From assembly GCF_003351745.1 (NCBI RefSeq), contig NZ_CP031222.1:186001-250000 (forward strand): a DNA stretch of 64,000 nt. The letters run 5' to 3'. Numbering within the stretch: the stretch's first letter is position 1; every line of letters starts with the position of its first letter. Source of the stretch: Aquirhabdus parva. GTDB taxonomy: Bacteria; Pseudomonadota; Gammaproteobacteria; Pseudomonadales; Moraxellaceae. A program made the position numbers and the translations under genes. Under the pieces are notes generated by a model. It was not told the origin of the DNA. It did not search any database and saw only the letters and a program-made list of their open reading frames with translations. Of the stretch, positions 54,823-64,000 are shown one piece after another.

Positions 54823-55496
54823 GCGTGTTTCTCCACCATCCAGCCGACACCGCGCACATTGGTGATGGATTTGGGTCCCAGTTTTTTGCGGACATTGTGA
54901 ATCACAAATTCTATGGCATTACTTTCTACTTCTTCTCCCCAGCCGTAGACCGAGGTCTCCAGATCACTGCGAGAAAGAATAGTTCCTTTGCGGGATAGCA
55001 GCGCATGCAATAGAGCGTATTCTCGCCCCGAAAGCCTAGCCGTCTGAGGCGGGTCAGTCGCGTCTCGATAAGATGCTTCGTGATTGGCAGGATTTAAGGT
55101 CAGTTTGCCATTACTGAGCAGGGGTTGTGCCGACCCGCTTTGACGTCGGGTCACCGCCCGAATCCGTGCCAACAGCTCTGGGACTTCAAAAGGTTTGACG
55201 ACATAATCATCCGCACCCAAGTCCAGACCCTGAATGCGCGATTGCACATCATCGCGTGCGGTCATTATAATGACAGGTGTTTCACCACTATTCGCACGCC
55301 AATTCTTCAGCAGCGTCAGACCATCTTGCAGGGGCAGACCTAAGTCAAGCAGAATCATCTGATAGGTTTCACTGCGCAGTGCGGCATGAGCTAACTGACC
55401 GTCCATCACATGATCGACGGCATAGCTGGCGTCGCGCAGTGCAACGAGCAGCGCATCTGCAATCATGGCATCGTCTTCAACCAGTAATATTCTCAT
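54819..55496 (-). CDS. Response regulator, PmrA/QseB-like (OmpR family)
   Basis: 225 residues. Receiver: MRILLVEDDAMIADALLVAL, phospho-acceptor D51 (LLDLGLPLQDG), and VVKPFEVPELLARIRAVTRR with the switch lysine. Winged helix: LSGREYALLHALLSRKGTILSRSDLETSVYGW, ESNAIEFVIHNVRKKLG and NVRGVGWMVEK, the pattern of QseB/PmrA/TctD regulators. First gene of the pair with the kinase; likely controls the adjacent modification operon. Confidence 0.9.
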   Translation of the reverse strand: MRILLVEDDAMIADALLVALRDASYAVDHVMDGQLAHAALRSETYQMILLDLGLPLQDGLTLLKNWRANSGETPVIIMTARDDVQSRIQGLDLGADDYVVKPFEVPELLARIRAVTRRQSGSAQPLLSNGKLTLNPANHEASYRDATDPPQTARLSGREYALLHALLSRKGTILSRSDLETSVYGWGEEVESNAIEFVIHNVRKKLGPKSITNVRGVGWMVEKHA

Positions 55497-55679
55497 GACA
55501 TCGCTAATCCAGCATTCTGCTCAAACCGTTTATACTTCACCCCTTAGGGATGACTTAGTCATCCCACGGTAAACTTTTCAGTATACTGTGAAGGTAGGTT
55601 CAGCACAGCCAAAAAACAGTTGTGTTATGGTTTTACCGCTTCAAAATATTCCTTTTTTTGATCCCTATGAGCAATCTCT

Positions 55680-56651
55680 ATGAGTGGCACGCACGACCAT
55701 CATCATGAATTTAATACCCAAAACGAAGGTCGTTTGTGGTGGGTGCTATCGATTACCTGCATCTTTCTCATTGCGGAAGTGATCGGGGGGATCTGGACCC
55801 ACAGCTTGGCGCTGTTATCCGATGCCGCTCATGTTTCAACCGATGCTGCCGCAATTGCGATTGCCATCGCTGCAATTCGGGTCGGGCGCCGCCCTGCTGA
55901 TGATCAGCGGACCTATGGCTATTATCGTTTTGAGATTCTCGGGGTAGTTTTGAATGCACTGCTCCTTTTTGCAGTTGCCGTTTATATTTTATATGAAGCG
56001 TATTTACGCTTGTCGAATCCACCGGAGTTGCATTCCACGGGGATGATGTTTATTGCGCTGGGTGGTCTGGTCGCCAATCTGGTCTGTATGAAGATTTTGA
56101 CAGCAGGTAACGATGGTAGCCTCAATATGAAGGCAGCATACCTAGAGGTCTTGGCTGATATGGTGGGGTCGGCGGGTGTTATCGTTGGCGCCGTGATTAT
56201 TTATTTCACCCAATGGGCGTGGGTGGATTCTGTGGTGGCGATTGCGATTGGATTATGGGTACTGCCTAGGACATGGGTGCTGATGAAGCAAAGTGTGCAG
56301 ATCTTGCTTGAAAGTGTGCCTGAACATCTGGATGTGAAAGCGATTCGGGATGCTTTGACGGCGATTGATGGTGTCGAGAGTGTACACGATCTGCATGTCT
56401 GGTCGCTGACGGCGGATAAGGTTTCTTTGACTATTCATCTGGTTTGCCCTGAGCGCCCGACTCAAGAGGTCCTTGAGGATGCGATGGATTTGCTGGCCAA
56501 GCGCTTCTCCATTTTCCATGTCGCGATTCAATGTGAAGAGCATCCGTGTGCGATGAGTCGACCAGAAACGGAGCATTATCAGGAGCATGAAATTTCGGTC
56601 TATGATTTTTCGCATCAAGAGTCAAAACCCGAGCCACATCATCAGCATTAA
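55680..56651 (+). CDS. Cation diffusion facilitator metal exporter, CzcD/ZitB-like
   Basis: 323 residues with six membrane helices. Metal site residues: SDAAHVSTDAAAI (D-x2-H-x3-D in helix 2) and AAYLEVLADMVGSAGVIVG in helix 5 (E in place of the His found in ZitB/YiiP, as in some CzcD-like proteins). The cytosolic C-terminal domain has VHDLHVWSLTADKVSLTIHLV. His-rich ends (HDHHHEF at the N-terminus, HHQH at the C-terminus) may bind zinc. It should exchange Zn2+/Cd2+/Co2+ for protons. Single gene with its own terminator. Confidence 0.92.
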   Translation: MSGTHDHHHEFNTQNEGRLWWVLSITCIFLIAEVIGGIWTHSLALLSDAAHVSTDAAAIAIAIAAIRVGRRPADDQRTYGYYRFEILGVVLNALLLFAVAVYILYEAYLRLSNPPELHSTGMMFIALGGLVANLVCMKILTAGNDGSLNMKAAYLEVLADMVGSAGVIVGAVIIYFTQWAWVDSVVAIAIGLWVLPRTWVLMKQSVQILLESVPEHLDVKAIRDALTAIDGVESVHDLHVWSLTADKVSLTIHLVCPERPTQEVLEDAMDLLAKRFSIFHVAIQCEEHPCAMSRPETEHYQEHEISVYDFSHQESKPEPHHQH

Positions 56652-56671
56652 ACGTTTGATCTTTCAAGCAT

Positions 56672-56705
56672 AAAAAACCGCTCCGGATTGAGAGCGGTTT
56701 TTTTT
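56672..56705 (+). terminator. Rho-independent terminator after the CDF exporter gene
   Basis: Stem AAACCGCTC (56675-56683) / GAGCGGTTT (56692-56700), loop of 8, with T and A runs on both sides; it can also serve the convergent actP gene. Confidence 0.9.
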
Positions 56706-56727
56706 AAGACCAAGAACTTAAGATGAC

Positions 56728-58422
56728 TTAATGCGCTTTACCTTGCTCTGCACCTACACCGGTAATGGAGCGCACGAACTGGGCATCAAATGCTGCTTGC
56801 TCAAGTTTGGCTTGTGCACTCTTGTCCGTGATGGAAAAGAACCAGCAACAGAAGAAGGACAACACAATCGAGAATAGAGCAGGATTCTGGTAAGGAATCG
56901 GTGCTGTGGTACCGAAGTGGAATGTTTCGACATAGACGGCTTTGGTCAAGCAGATCAAGAAGACCGAAGACAACATGCCGATGACACCGCCTGCAATTGC
57001 ACCGCGTGTCGTAAGTCCACGCCAGAACATGGACAGCAGTAGCACGGGGAAGTTGGCAGATGCTGCAACAGCAAAGGCAAGACCGACCATGAAGGCGACA
57101 TTTTGTTTCTCAAACACAATCCCCAAGATCATGGCAAAGACGGCTAGTGCTACGGTTGCGTATTTAGAAACGCGCATCTCATCTTTTTCAGTAGAGCGGC
57201 CATGAGCAATCACATTGGCATAGAGATCATGGGATACCGCGGAGGCACCTGAAAGCGTCAGTCCTGCAACCACAGCAAGAATCGTGGCGAATGCAACAGC
57301 AGAGATAAAGCCAAGGAACAGATTGCCGCCCAATGCATGTGCCAAGTGAACTGCGGCCATATTTCCACCACCAAGCAGCTCTAACTTACCGGTTACAGCC
57401 ATTTTAGCCAGATCAAGATAGGCTGGATTTTGGGCAATAAACAGGATCGCACCAAAGCCGATGATAAAGGTCAAAATATAAAAGTAACCAATAAATCCTG
57501 TCGCAACAAAAACGGATTTTCGGGCTTCTTTTGCACTGTTGACCGTGAAAAAACGCATCAGGATGTGGGGCAAACCAGCGGTACCAAACATCAGCGCCAT
57601 GCCGAGAGATATTGCATCAATAGGACTACTAAACAGCGTGCCGGGTCCCATGATTTTGTTGCCGTCGGTATGATTGACCGTACCGAAGACGGTTATGGCC
57701 TCTGCAAACATGCGATCTAAGCTAAAGTTAAAGTGGTAGAGCACCATGAATGCCATGAACGTCGCACCACCCAACAGCATTGCCGCTTTGATTATCTGTA
57801 CCCACGTGGTGGCCAGCATGCCGCCAAACAGGACATAGATCATCATCAATATCCCGACCACGATGACCGCGATCGAGTAGTCCAGCCCAAACAGCAATTT
57901 AATGAGCTGGCCTGCACCGACCATCTGAGCAATCAGATAGAAAGCGACAACCACGAGTGTATTAATCGCGGCCATGGTGCGGATTGGCGAACGCTTCAAG
58001 CGGAATGAGGCCACATCTGCGAAGGTATATCTGCCCAGATTGCGTAAGCGCTCTGCAATTAAAAATAAGAGTAATGGCCAACCCACTAAAAACCCAATGG
58101 AGTACATCAGACCATCGTAGCCTTTGGTAAAGACCATCGCTGAAATACCCAAAAATGATGCCGCAGACATGTAGTCTCCAGCAATCGCAAGGCCGTTTTT
58201 AAAACCAGTAATGCCACCACCGGCGGTATAGAAGTCGGATGCCGTCCGATTTTTGGTCGCTGCCCATTTGGTGATCCCTAGGGTTAACGCGACGAAAATC
58301 ACGAACATGATAATCGCGGTCCAGTTGGTCGCCTGCTGAACCGTTTGACCCAGATCAGGAGAGGCAACCGCTAAGCCAGAATAGGCCAGCGTTGTTGCGA
58401 GAGCCAATTGAGTTGATTTCAT
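56728..58422 (-). CDS. actP: Cation/acetate symporter ActP
   Basis: 564-residue sodium:solute symporter with an N-terminal signal-like segment (about 1-21) and some 13 hydrophobic helices. Typical of Act[108 protein letters not shown] and the [25 protein letters not shown] segment. It takes up acetate and other short carboxylates. Overlaps the DUF485 gene by 4 bases; near acs and the SSF sensor kinase. Confidence 0.96.
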   Translation of the reverse strand: MKSTQLALATTLAYSGLAVASPDLGQTVQQATNWTAIIMFVIFVALTLGITKWAATKNRTASDFYTAGGGITGFKNGLAIAGDYMSAASFLGISAMVFTKGYDGLMYSIGFLVGWPLLLFLIAERLRNLGRYTFADVASFRLKRSPIRTMAAINTLVVVAFYLIAQMVGAGQLIKLLFGLDYSIAVIVVGILMMIYVLFGGMLATTWVQIIKAAMLLGGATFMAFMVLYHFNFSLDRMFAEAITVFGTVNHTDGNKIMGPGTLFSSPIDAISLGMALMFGTAGLPHILMRFFTVNSAKEARKSVFVATGFIGYFYILTFIIGFGAILFIAQNPAYLDLAKMAVTGKLELLGGGNMAAVHLAHALGGNLFLGFISAVAFATILAVVAGLTLSGASAVSHDLYANVIAHGRSTEKDEMRVSKYATVALAVFAMILGIVFEKQNVAFMVGLAFAVAASANFPVLLLSMFWRGLTTRGAIAGGVIGMLSSVFLICLTKAVYVETFHFGTTAPIPYQNPALFSIVLSFFCCWFFSITDKSAQAKLEQAAFDAQFVRSITGVGAEQGKAH

Positions 58423-58727
58423 TTTTTGATCTCCTCCAGCACTTCCTGCGTCAGACGATCAAATTCACCATTGGCGCGCCAGACATAGATACCGCACAAG
58501 ACAAAAGCACTCACAATGACAGCGATCCCTAGTGGAATCCCGATCGTTGTTGCACCACCGTCTAAAGATTGATGGACGAATGCAGGGTGATAGGACACCA
58601 AGTAGATGTAGCCAAAATAGATAAACAGCATGATGATGGAGAGAGACCAGCTTAAGCGAGATTTTTTTTGGACTAGCTGCTGGAATTTCGGGTTTTGGAT
58701 AATGTTTTTGACGCGATCGGTTTCCAT
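58419..58727 (-). CDS. yjcH: DUF485 membrane protein (YjcH-like)
   Basis: 102 residues, two membrane helices (about 28-48 and 63-84). Family marks: [30 protein letters not shown] and [33 protein letters not shown]. In E. coli yjcH lies between acs and actP. It is coupled to actP by an ATGA-type overlap and probably aids its function; the exact role is unknown. Confidence 0.94.
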   Translation of the reverse strand: METDRVKNIIQNPKFQQLVQKKSRLSWSLSIIMLFIYFGYIYLVSYHPAFVHQSLDGGATTIGIPLGIAVIVSAFVLCGIYVWRANGEFDRLTQEVLEEIKK

Positions 58728-59033
58728 GATGCGTTACTCCTTGATGCGATTTTTAATTTCAAAAAATGATGATGTGTGACCATCAATCAAATCTTTGAGC
58801 ATTCATTGTTTTATACGCGCAATCCCTTCCAAGTTCGATTGCGCAGGATTTTGTACACCATCACATTAGCAGGCATTGGATTAAATTGAACTTCGACTTT
58901 AGTCGAGTAAGACATCGTTCATACGCCATTGGCTGCGAAGTTGCGATATAGTGTTTCGGCGAAGAAATCGAACACGATGTGGATGCAGGAAAGCATTCAG
59001 AAAAGCTAAAAAAGAGGCAAGGATAAGGGCATC
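58728..59033. promoter_or_regulatory. Divergent control region between yjcH-actP and the SSF sensor kinase gene
   Basis: 306 bases without a gene. Two perfect inverted repeats: GCGCAATC-N12-GATTGCGC (58817-58844) and TCGACT-TT-AGTCGA (58893-58906). Either could be a binding site for the LuxR-type regulator or another factor. No promoter boxes could be set with confidence. Confidence 0.5.
58817..58844. repeat. Inverted repeat GCGCAATC-N12-GATTGCGC
   Basis: Eight-base perfect arms with a 12-base spacer in the actP/sensor kinase divergent region. No T run follows, so it is not a terminator. Confidence 0.5.
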
Positions 59034-62000
59034 ATGAATGGTTGGTTGGTCTTTGGCGTATTGGTGCTATATGTCGTGCTGTTGTTTGCCTGTGCGTTTC
59101 TGGGCGAACGAAAAAACAGCTGGCTGAGTCCGCGCGGGCGAATGTGGCTCTTTAGCCTGACCTTGGGTGTGTATTGCACGTCATGGACCTACTATGGCGC
59201 AGTGGGTGCTGCTGTACGTGATGGCATGAGCTTTTTACCCATCTATTTAGGACCTTTGCTCTTCCTCGGGCTATGGCGGGATATCTGGCAGCGTCTGGTT
59301 CAGATTCGCAATCGCCAATCGATTACCTCCATTGCTGACTTTATTGCGGCACGGTATGGCAAGTCACCGAAACTAGCTGCCCTGGTGACGATCTGTGCTG
59401 TCATCTGGATACTGCCTTATATCGCATTGCAATTGCGTGCTGTTGCACTCAGTGTGGATGTGTTGATGTCCGATCAAGCCAGTAGTGGGGTGACGTCAAA
59501 TGGTGTTTTGGTGCTCACTGGATTGCTGGCGGGGCTGGCCATGCTCTTTGGCACACGGCATTTGACCAGCAGCGAACAACATAATGGGTTGATGTTAGCA
59601 GTAGCGCTGGAGTCGATGGTGAAATTGATCGCACTCTTGGCGGTGGCGATCTTTGCGGTCATGCATATCGAATCGCCACACCCCATCTCTGAGGAGTTAA
59701 GCCAACGTTTTAGCCGCTTACATGCCGATGGTTTACCTGCTGGATTTTGGACCCAAACCTTGCTCGCTAGTCTGGCGATGATTTGTCTGCCGCGACAGTT
59801 TCACGTGGGTGTGGTGGAGTGTCGCGATGTCACCTATGTGCGGGGAGCACGCCGCTGGTTTGCAATCTATCTCTTTCTAACCGTACTTGCCATAGTTCCG
59901 ATTGCACTTTGGGCATTAAACATGCCGATCAGCGTGCTACCTAACCCCGATACTGCGGTGTTAATGCTGCCCTTGCTCAAAGGCGAATCGGGACTCGCCC
60001 TATTGGCTTTTTTGGGTGGATTTTCTGCGGCAACCGGCATGCTGCTTGTTGCGACAGTGACCTTGTCGATTATGCTGAGTAATGAGTTGATTTTACCGTT
60101 GCTCTGGCGGTTTAGACTGGTTCAGCATGACGGTGCGCAGTTTGAAAAAGTGATGCGAATCGTGCGGCGCTTATGCATGTTGAGTGTGATGTTACTGGGT
60201 TTTATGGCGTATCGATTATTTGCAGAGTCTACTCAACTTTCGGCCATTGGTTTACTGGCTTTTGCCGGAGTCGCCCAGTTTTCTCCTGCACTGATTGGTG
60301 GTTTGTACTGGCGAGGTGGTAGTAAAGCTGGGGTGATTGCAGGTTTGTGTGCGGGTTTTATGCTCTGGGCTTATACATTGTTGTTTCCTGCGCTGGTATC
60401 GACATTACATGGTCACTTGTCGATGGGTGTTCAAACCGCACTGCTCAATTGGCAGCATCATGGTTTATTCGGTTTAAATTTATTGCGGCCTCAAGCCCTA
60501 TTGGGGCTACAGGTCAATGATTCGCTGACCCATGGTGTGATTTGGTCTTTAGGAGCCAATATCGGGTCATTCATTTGGGTTTCACGTCGATTTCGTCCAA
60601 CCGTCAGTGAGCAAATGCAAGCCGCGCCTTTTTTACAGCCCGATGAACTGGATTTATCTGACAGTCAGTTTTCAGATGAAATCCCACTATCGGAGGATGT
60701 TATTTCTGGGGCTGTTGCGCGTCAGACCTTTACCGTCGGGGATCTGGCTGCGTTAGCTGAACGGATCAGCGGTGCTTCTGTGACTCAAAAAGCCTTTGCC
60801 AAATTCGCCTCGAGTTTACGAGAGCCATTAAATTTACAAATGCGGGCTGATAGCCGTTGGTGGCAGTTCACGGAGCAGTTGTTGGCGGGGGCAATAGGCG
60901 CAGCATCGGCGCGTACATTGCTGACGACAGCCTTACGCGATAATGGACTGGGTTTGGCTCAGGTTGCAGGGTTGCTGGATCAGGCCTCACAGTGGCAGCG
61001 CTTTAATCAGCAACTTCTCCTGACCATGATGGATCATTTGACGCATGGCGTCAGTGTGGTCGATAGTCAGATGTGTTTGGTGGCATGGAATCGCCGCTAT
61101 CTTGAGCTCTTTAACTATCCCAGTGGTTTGGTCTATGTCGGCTGTCCCGTGGCAGATCTTATTCGTTATAACGCCGAGCGCGGCGAATGTGGCGAAGGGT
61201 CCGTCGAATCACATATTCAAAAACGTTTGAATTGGCTACGTGCGGGCAATGCACATGTATTTGAGCGGGTACGAGCCAATGGCCAAGTGATTGAAATGCG
61301 GGGGCAGCCGATCACAGGCGGTGGCTTTGTGACGACTTTTGCTGATATCACGCAGTTTCGTCAGACCGAGGCCGTGTTGGAGGGGCGCGTTCTAGAGCGA
61401 ACTGAGCAGCTTGAGTTGGCGCTCTACGAGCAAAAAATTGCGCGAATCCAAGCGGATAAAGCCAATATCTCTAAAAGTCGATTTGTCGCTGCGGCCAGTC
61501 ATGATTTATTGCAGCCGATGCATGCTGCACGTTTGTTTTCAGGGGTGCTTGAGCAAAGTGATCTCAATGAGTTGGATCGGCAGACCTTACAGCAACTTGA
61601 TCGTGCGCTACACGGCGCTGAAAGCATTTTATCCGCTTTACTGGAGATCGCAAGGCTAGATAGTGACATGTTGCAGCCCAATATTACAGCGATTGATCTC
61701 TCAGCATTGCTGACTGATCTGGAGGGGCAGTTTGCACCCATCGCTATGCAGCGCGGCTTAAAACTGCATGTCCATCCGACACGACTCTGGGTCAGCAGTG
61801 ATCCACAGTGGTTGCGTCGCATGATCCAAAATCTGGTTAGTAATGCGCTGCGTTATAGCGCCTCGGGTCGAGTGGTTGTTGGCGTTTTAGGCCATTCCCA
61901 GAGTGGTTTTCTACGCCTTGGCGTTTGGGATACTGGACCGGGTATTGATATCGCGCAACAAAAACAAATCTTTCATGAGTTTCAGCGCGGTAAAAGTGTG

Positions 62001-62555
62001 TCGCCGTGGGGTGAGCAGGGGTTGGGGTTAGGACTTGCGATTGTGGAGCGAATGGCAAAGCGCTTAGGGCATCCGCTTCATCTTTATTCTACTTTAGGTA
62101 AGGGGTCATGCTTTATGCTGACTTTACCGATCGCCCAGCCTGTGCAGCAGCGATCCGCGCCGACATTTGTGGGTTCCGGTGTGTTGCAAGGTCTTCGCGT
62201 GCTTTGTGTCGATAATGATGTAGCGATTTTGGATGCGATGCAGACGCTGTTAACGCGTTGGGGATGTGAGGTCTGGACCGCAACTCAGCCGAATCAAGCT
62301 ATTGAGCTTGCCAAGCAGGCTCAACAACAGGCGAAACCAATTCAAGTCTGGCTGGTAGATCAGCATCTGGATGCGTATTGTGAGGGGCTGGACTTAATTC
62401 GCATGTATGCGCAAGACAGTAAGTCTGCACTCATCACTGCGGATAGTGATCCTGATTTGCCAGAGCGCACCCACGCTCAAGGCGCTGTTTTATTGAAGAA
62501 GCCCCTTAAACCTGCCGCATTAAGGGCATTTCTCATGTCTATAAAAGTAACCTAA
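59034..62555 (+). CDS. Hybrid sensor histidine kinase with SSF transporter domain (CrbS/MxtR-like)
   Basis: 1173 residues. Residues 1-520 form a sodium:solute symporter-like domain of about 13 helices (start LVFGVLVLYVVLLFACAFLGERK; CTSWTYYGAVGAAVRDG). Then a linker, a PAS domain (about 665-785, GVSVVDSQMCLVAWNRRYLELFNYP), a coiled coil, HisKA with H823 (AAASHDLLQPMHAARLF), HATPase with NLVSNALRYSASG and GLGLGLAIVERMAKRLG, and a C-terminal receiver with D1109 (VWLVDQHLD). CrbS in Vibrio and MxtR in Pseudomonas have this layout and, with CrbR/ErdR, control acs and acetate use. The neighbours actP, acs and a LuxR-type regulator support the same role. Confidence 0.92.
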   Translation: MNGWLVFGVLVLYVVLLFACAFLGERKNSWLSPRGRMWLFSLTLGVYCTSWTYYGAVGAAVRDGMSFLPIYLGPLLFLGLWRDIWQRLVQIRNRQSITSIADFIAARYGKSPKLAALVTICAVIWILPYIALQLRAVALSVDVLMSDQASSGVTSNGVLVLTGLLAGLAMLFGTRHLTSSEQHNGLMLAVALESMVKLIALLAVAIFAVMHIESPHPISEELSQRFSRLHADGLPAGFWTQTLLASLAMICLPRQFHVGVVECRDVTYVRGARRWFAIYLFLTVLAIVPIALWALNMPISVLPNPDTAVLMLPLLKGESGLALLAFLGGFSAATGMLLVATVTLSIMLSNELILPLLWRFRLVQHDGAQFEKVMRIVRRLCMLSVMLLGFMAYRLFAESTQLSAIGLLAFAGVAQFSPALIGGLYWRGGSKAGVIAGLCAGFMLWAYTLLFPALVSTLHGHLSMGVQTALLNWQHHGLFGLNLLRPQALLGLQVNDSLTHGVIWSLGANIGSFIWVSRRFRPTVSEQMQAAPFLQPDELDLSDSQFSDEIPLSEDVISGAVARQTFTVGDLAALAERISGASVTQKAFAKFASSLREPLNLQMRADSRWWQFTEQLLAGAIGAASARTLLTTALRDNGLGLAQVAGLLDQASQWQRFNQQLLLTMMDHLTHGVSVVDSQMCLVAWNRRYLELFNYPSGLVYVGCPVADLIRYNAERGECGEGSVESHIQKRLNWLRAGNAHVFERVRANGQVIEMRGQPITGGGFVTTFADITQFRQTEAVLEGRVLERTEQLELALYEQKIARIQADKANISKSRFVAAASHDLLQPMHAARLFSGVLEQSDLNELDRQTLQQLDRALHGAESILSALLEIARLDSDMLQPNITAIDLSALLTDLEGQFAPIAMQRGLKLHVHPTRLWVSSDPQWLRRMIQNLVSNALRYSASGRVVVGVLGHSQSGFLRLGVWDTGPGIDIAQQKQIFHEFQRGKSVSPWGEQGLGLGLAIVERMAKRLGHPLHLYSTLGKGSCFMLTLPIAQPVQQRSAPTFVGSGVLQGLRVLCVDNDVAILDAMQTLLTRWGCEVWTATQPNQAIELAKQAQQQAKPIQVWLVDQHLDAYCEGLDLIRMYAQDSKSALITADSDPDLPERTHAQGAVLLKKPLKPAALRAFLMSIKVT

Positions 62556-62566
62556 TACTAAACCCA

Positions 62567-63226
62567 CTAAAGTTTTGCAGGCTCAAGGTTGAGGGCGCCC
62601 AAGGCCAGTACTGCTTGTGTGCGATTTTGGACGTCCATTTTTCGAAAAATTGCAGTCACATGTGCCTTAATGGTCGCTTCTGAAACATTTAAGGTATAGG
62701 CAATTTGTTTATTGAGTAAACCTTCTGCCAGCATCATAAGCACACGAAATTGCTGAGGGGTGAGGGATTGCAGTCGGGCGGCTAGATCAGCTTCATGACT
62801 GGCACGTGGGTCGGGATGATTTGAAATATGCTGATTGAGTTGTGGATCTGGCAGCCATGTTTCACCCGCCAATACCGCCTGTATCGCATCATTGATGTGC
62901 TGCGGTGGGGCTGATTTAGGAATATAAGCCAGCGCACCATGTGCCAGCGCCCGCTGCATAATGGAGCTCTCTTCATGAGCAGAAACCACAATGACGGGCA
63001 AAGCGGGATAGGCTGCGCGTAAGTGCACCAATGCCGAGAATCCTGAGGCATCCGGCAGGTTGAGATCAAGCAGCACCAAGTCTGGCTCAGGCTGTTGATC
63101 CAAGATTTCATGCAGCCCTGCAACCGATGCTGTTTCGTGCAATTGCGCTTCAGGCAGTGCTTGTCTGACCGCTTGGGTCAGTGCACTGCGAAAAAGCGGA
63201 TGGTCATCAACGATGAGTATGTTCAT
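62567..63226 (-). CDS. LuxR-type response regulator (CrbR/ErdR-like)
   Basis: 219 residues from the ATG at 63226; the frame continues to 63250 inside acs. Receiver: [20 protein letters not shown], phospho-acceptor D54 ([13 protein letters not shown]), [10 protein letters not shown] with the switch lysine. C-terminal [55 protein letters not shown]. It begins within the last codons of acs (20-base overlap), so the two are translationally coupled. It converges on the SSF hybrid kinase, its probable partner. Confidence 0.93.
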   Translation of the reverse strand: MNILIVDDHPLFRSALTQAVRQALPEAQLHETASVAGLHEILDQQPEPDLVLLDLNLPDASGFSALVHLRAAYPALPVIVVSAHEESSIMQRALAHGALAYIPKSAPPQHINDAIQAVLAGETWLPDPQLNQHISNHPDPRASHEADLAARLQSLTPQQFRVLMMLAEGLLNKQIAYTLNVSEATIKAHVTAIFRKMDVQNRTQAVLALGALNLEPAKL

Positions 63227-64000
63227 CTGCATGAGAGTAGACTGCCGCAATTAAATTGTCCACGACTGATGGGTCGGCCAAGGTCGAAATATCTCCCAGA
63301 GAGTCGAGCTCTCCAGCAGCAAGCTTACGCAAAATGCGGCGCATGATTTTGCCTGAGCGTGTTTTTGGCAGTGCCGGTGCCCAATAAATGGCATCAGGTG
63401 TGGCAATGGGACCAATTTCACGTCGTACCCAATCACGGAGTTCACGGCGTAGGGTGTCGCTATAGGCGACATCCGCTTGCAAGGTCACAAAAGCACAAAT
63501 ACCTTGTCCTTTAATCTCATGCGGCATGCCAACAACGGCGGATTCGGCGACGCTGCTGTGCGCAACCAATGCACTTTCAATCTCTGCCGTGCCTAAGCGA
63601 TGACCTGAAACGTTCAACACATCATCCACACGTCCGGTAATCCAGTAGTAGCCATCCGCATCGCGTTTGGCGCCGTCACCCGTGAAGTAACTATTAGGAT
63701 AGACTGAAAAATAAGTCTCGATAAAGCGCTGATGATCCCCGTAAATGGTACGCATCTGTCCGGGCCAACCGCCTTGAATCACGAGATTACCCTCACAGGC
63801 TCCTTCGAGGATATGACCTTCTGCATCTACGATGGCGGGTTGTATTCCGTACAGAGGTTTACTGGCCGATCCGGGCTTGAGTGCTGTTGCGCCTGCAATG
63901 GGGGAGATCAAAATCCCTCCTGTCTCCGTTTGCCACCAGGTATCGACAATTGGGCAGCGCGATTCACCCACCACTTTGTAATACCAGCCCCACGCTTCAG
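63207..64000 (-). CDS. acs: Acetyl-CoA synthetase, C-terminal part (5' end outside window)
   Basis: AMP-forming ligase turning acetate, ATP and CoA into acetyl-CoA. About 264 C-terminal residues are visible; the frame is open to the edge of the window ([28 protein letters not shown]). Motifs: [10 protein letters not shown] (A5), [38 protein letters not shown] (A7/A8 hinge) and [18 protein letters not shown] with the catalytic lysine that is regulated by acetylation. Upstream half lies beyond the right edge. It ends inside the start of the LuxR-type regulator gene. Confidence 0.95.
   Translation of the reverse strand, partial: EAWGWYYKVVGESRCPIVDTWWQTETGGILISPIAGATALKPGSASKPLYGIQPAIVDAEGHILEGACEGNLVIQGGWPGQMRTIYGDHQRFIETYFSVYPNSYFTGDGAKRDADGYYWITGRVDDVLNVSGHRLGTAEIESALVAHSSVAESAVVGMPHEIKGQGICAFVTLQADVAYSDTLRRELRDWVRREIGPIATPDAIYWAPALPKTRSGKIMRRILRKLAAGELDSLGDISTLADPSVVDNLIAAVYSHADEHTHR

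Noticed and set aside
1-64000. tRNA, rRNA, insertion sequences, integrases, prophage or CRISPR loci
   Set aside because: None could be recognised in reading both strands; a covariance-model scan would be needed to exclude small RNAs.

Overview
The window reads as a chromosomal segment of a gammaproteobacterium of the order Pseudomonadales, most likely a member of the Moraxellaceae related to Acinetobacter. The grounds are gene order and protein resemblance: a partial division/cell-wall cluster murG-murC-ddl-ftsQ-ftsA-ftsZ-lpxC followed by a DciA-like gene and an M23 peptidase, an ExoIII/Crc-type gene next to pyrE, hisIE-tatA-tatB-tatC, and an SSF-domain sensor kinase beside actP and acs. No rRNA, tRNA, insertion sequence, prophage or CRISPR array was seen. 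Genus and species cannot be fixed from the sequence alone.

Layout. 1-4.0 kb: a minus-strand group (truncated NitT/TauT-type binding protein, isopenicillin-N-synthase-like dioxygenase, xylose-isomerase-like TIM barrel), then dusC. 4.2-8.1 kb: a secreted S53 (sedolisin) peptidase, a very AT-rich 0.5 kb spacer and an FBH1-like UvrD helicase placed directly behind tatC. 8-10.5 kb: hisIE-tatABC. 10.8-17 kb: an MFS carrier, a Moraxellaceae-type surface protein, a BaeSR-like two-component system, an SPFH protein and a small HNH protein. 17-27 kb: pepA-holC, lptF-lptG, an RsmC-like methyltransferase, crc/xthA, pyrE, gshB, a YnfA family protein, DUF924 and DUF1993. 27.5-38 kb: the murG-to-lpxC cluster plus a DciA-like protein and an M23 peptidase. 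38-45 kb: YcgN, GST and CBS proteins, then a copper-type RiPP cluster (hvfC, hvfB, hvfA, and divergent hvfX) with an ECF sigma/anti-sigma pair close by. 45-49 kb: truB, an FAD monooxygenase, a PF10118 protein and its divergent AraC-type regulator. 49-55.5 kb: a four-gene lipid A/undecaprenyl sugar modification operon (naxD-like deacetylase, GT2, GtrA, GT39) next to a PmrAB-like system. 55.7-64 kb: a CDF metal exporter and an acetate module (actP, DUF485, hybrid SSF sensor kinase, LuxR-type regulator, truncated acs).

The most notable system is the hvf-type cluster at 40.1-43.1 kb. Its precursor carries three EGKCG motifs, the motif known from HvfA of Haemophilus as the site where the multi-iron enzyme HvfB makes copper-binding oxazolone/thioamide groups. 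The maturases sit directly downstream and a DoxX-family gene is divergent. The divergent spacer holds two matching elements facing outward, TGTAAY-N16-YGTCTA, which look like a pair of ECF-sigma promoters; the ECF sigma and zinc-type anti-sigma genes 1-2 kb away are natural candidates for their control. A second coherent module is envelope remodelling (NaxD/FlmF2/FlmK-like with PmrAB); a third is acetate sensing and use (CrbS/CrbR-like with actP and acs).
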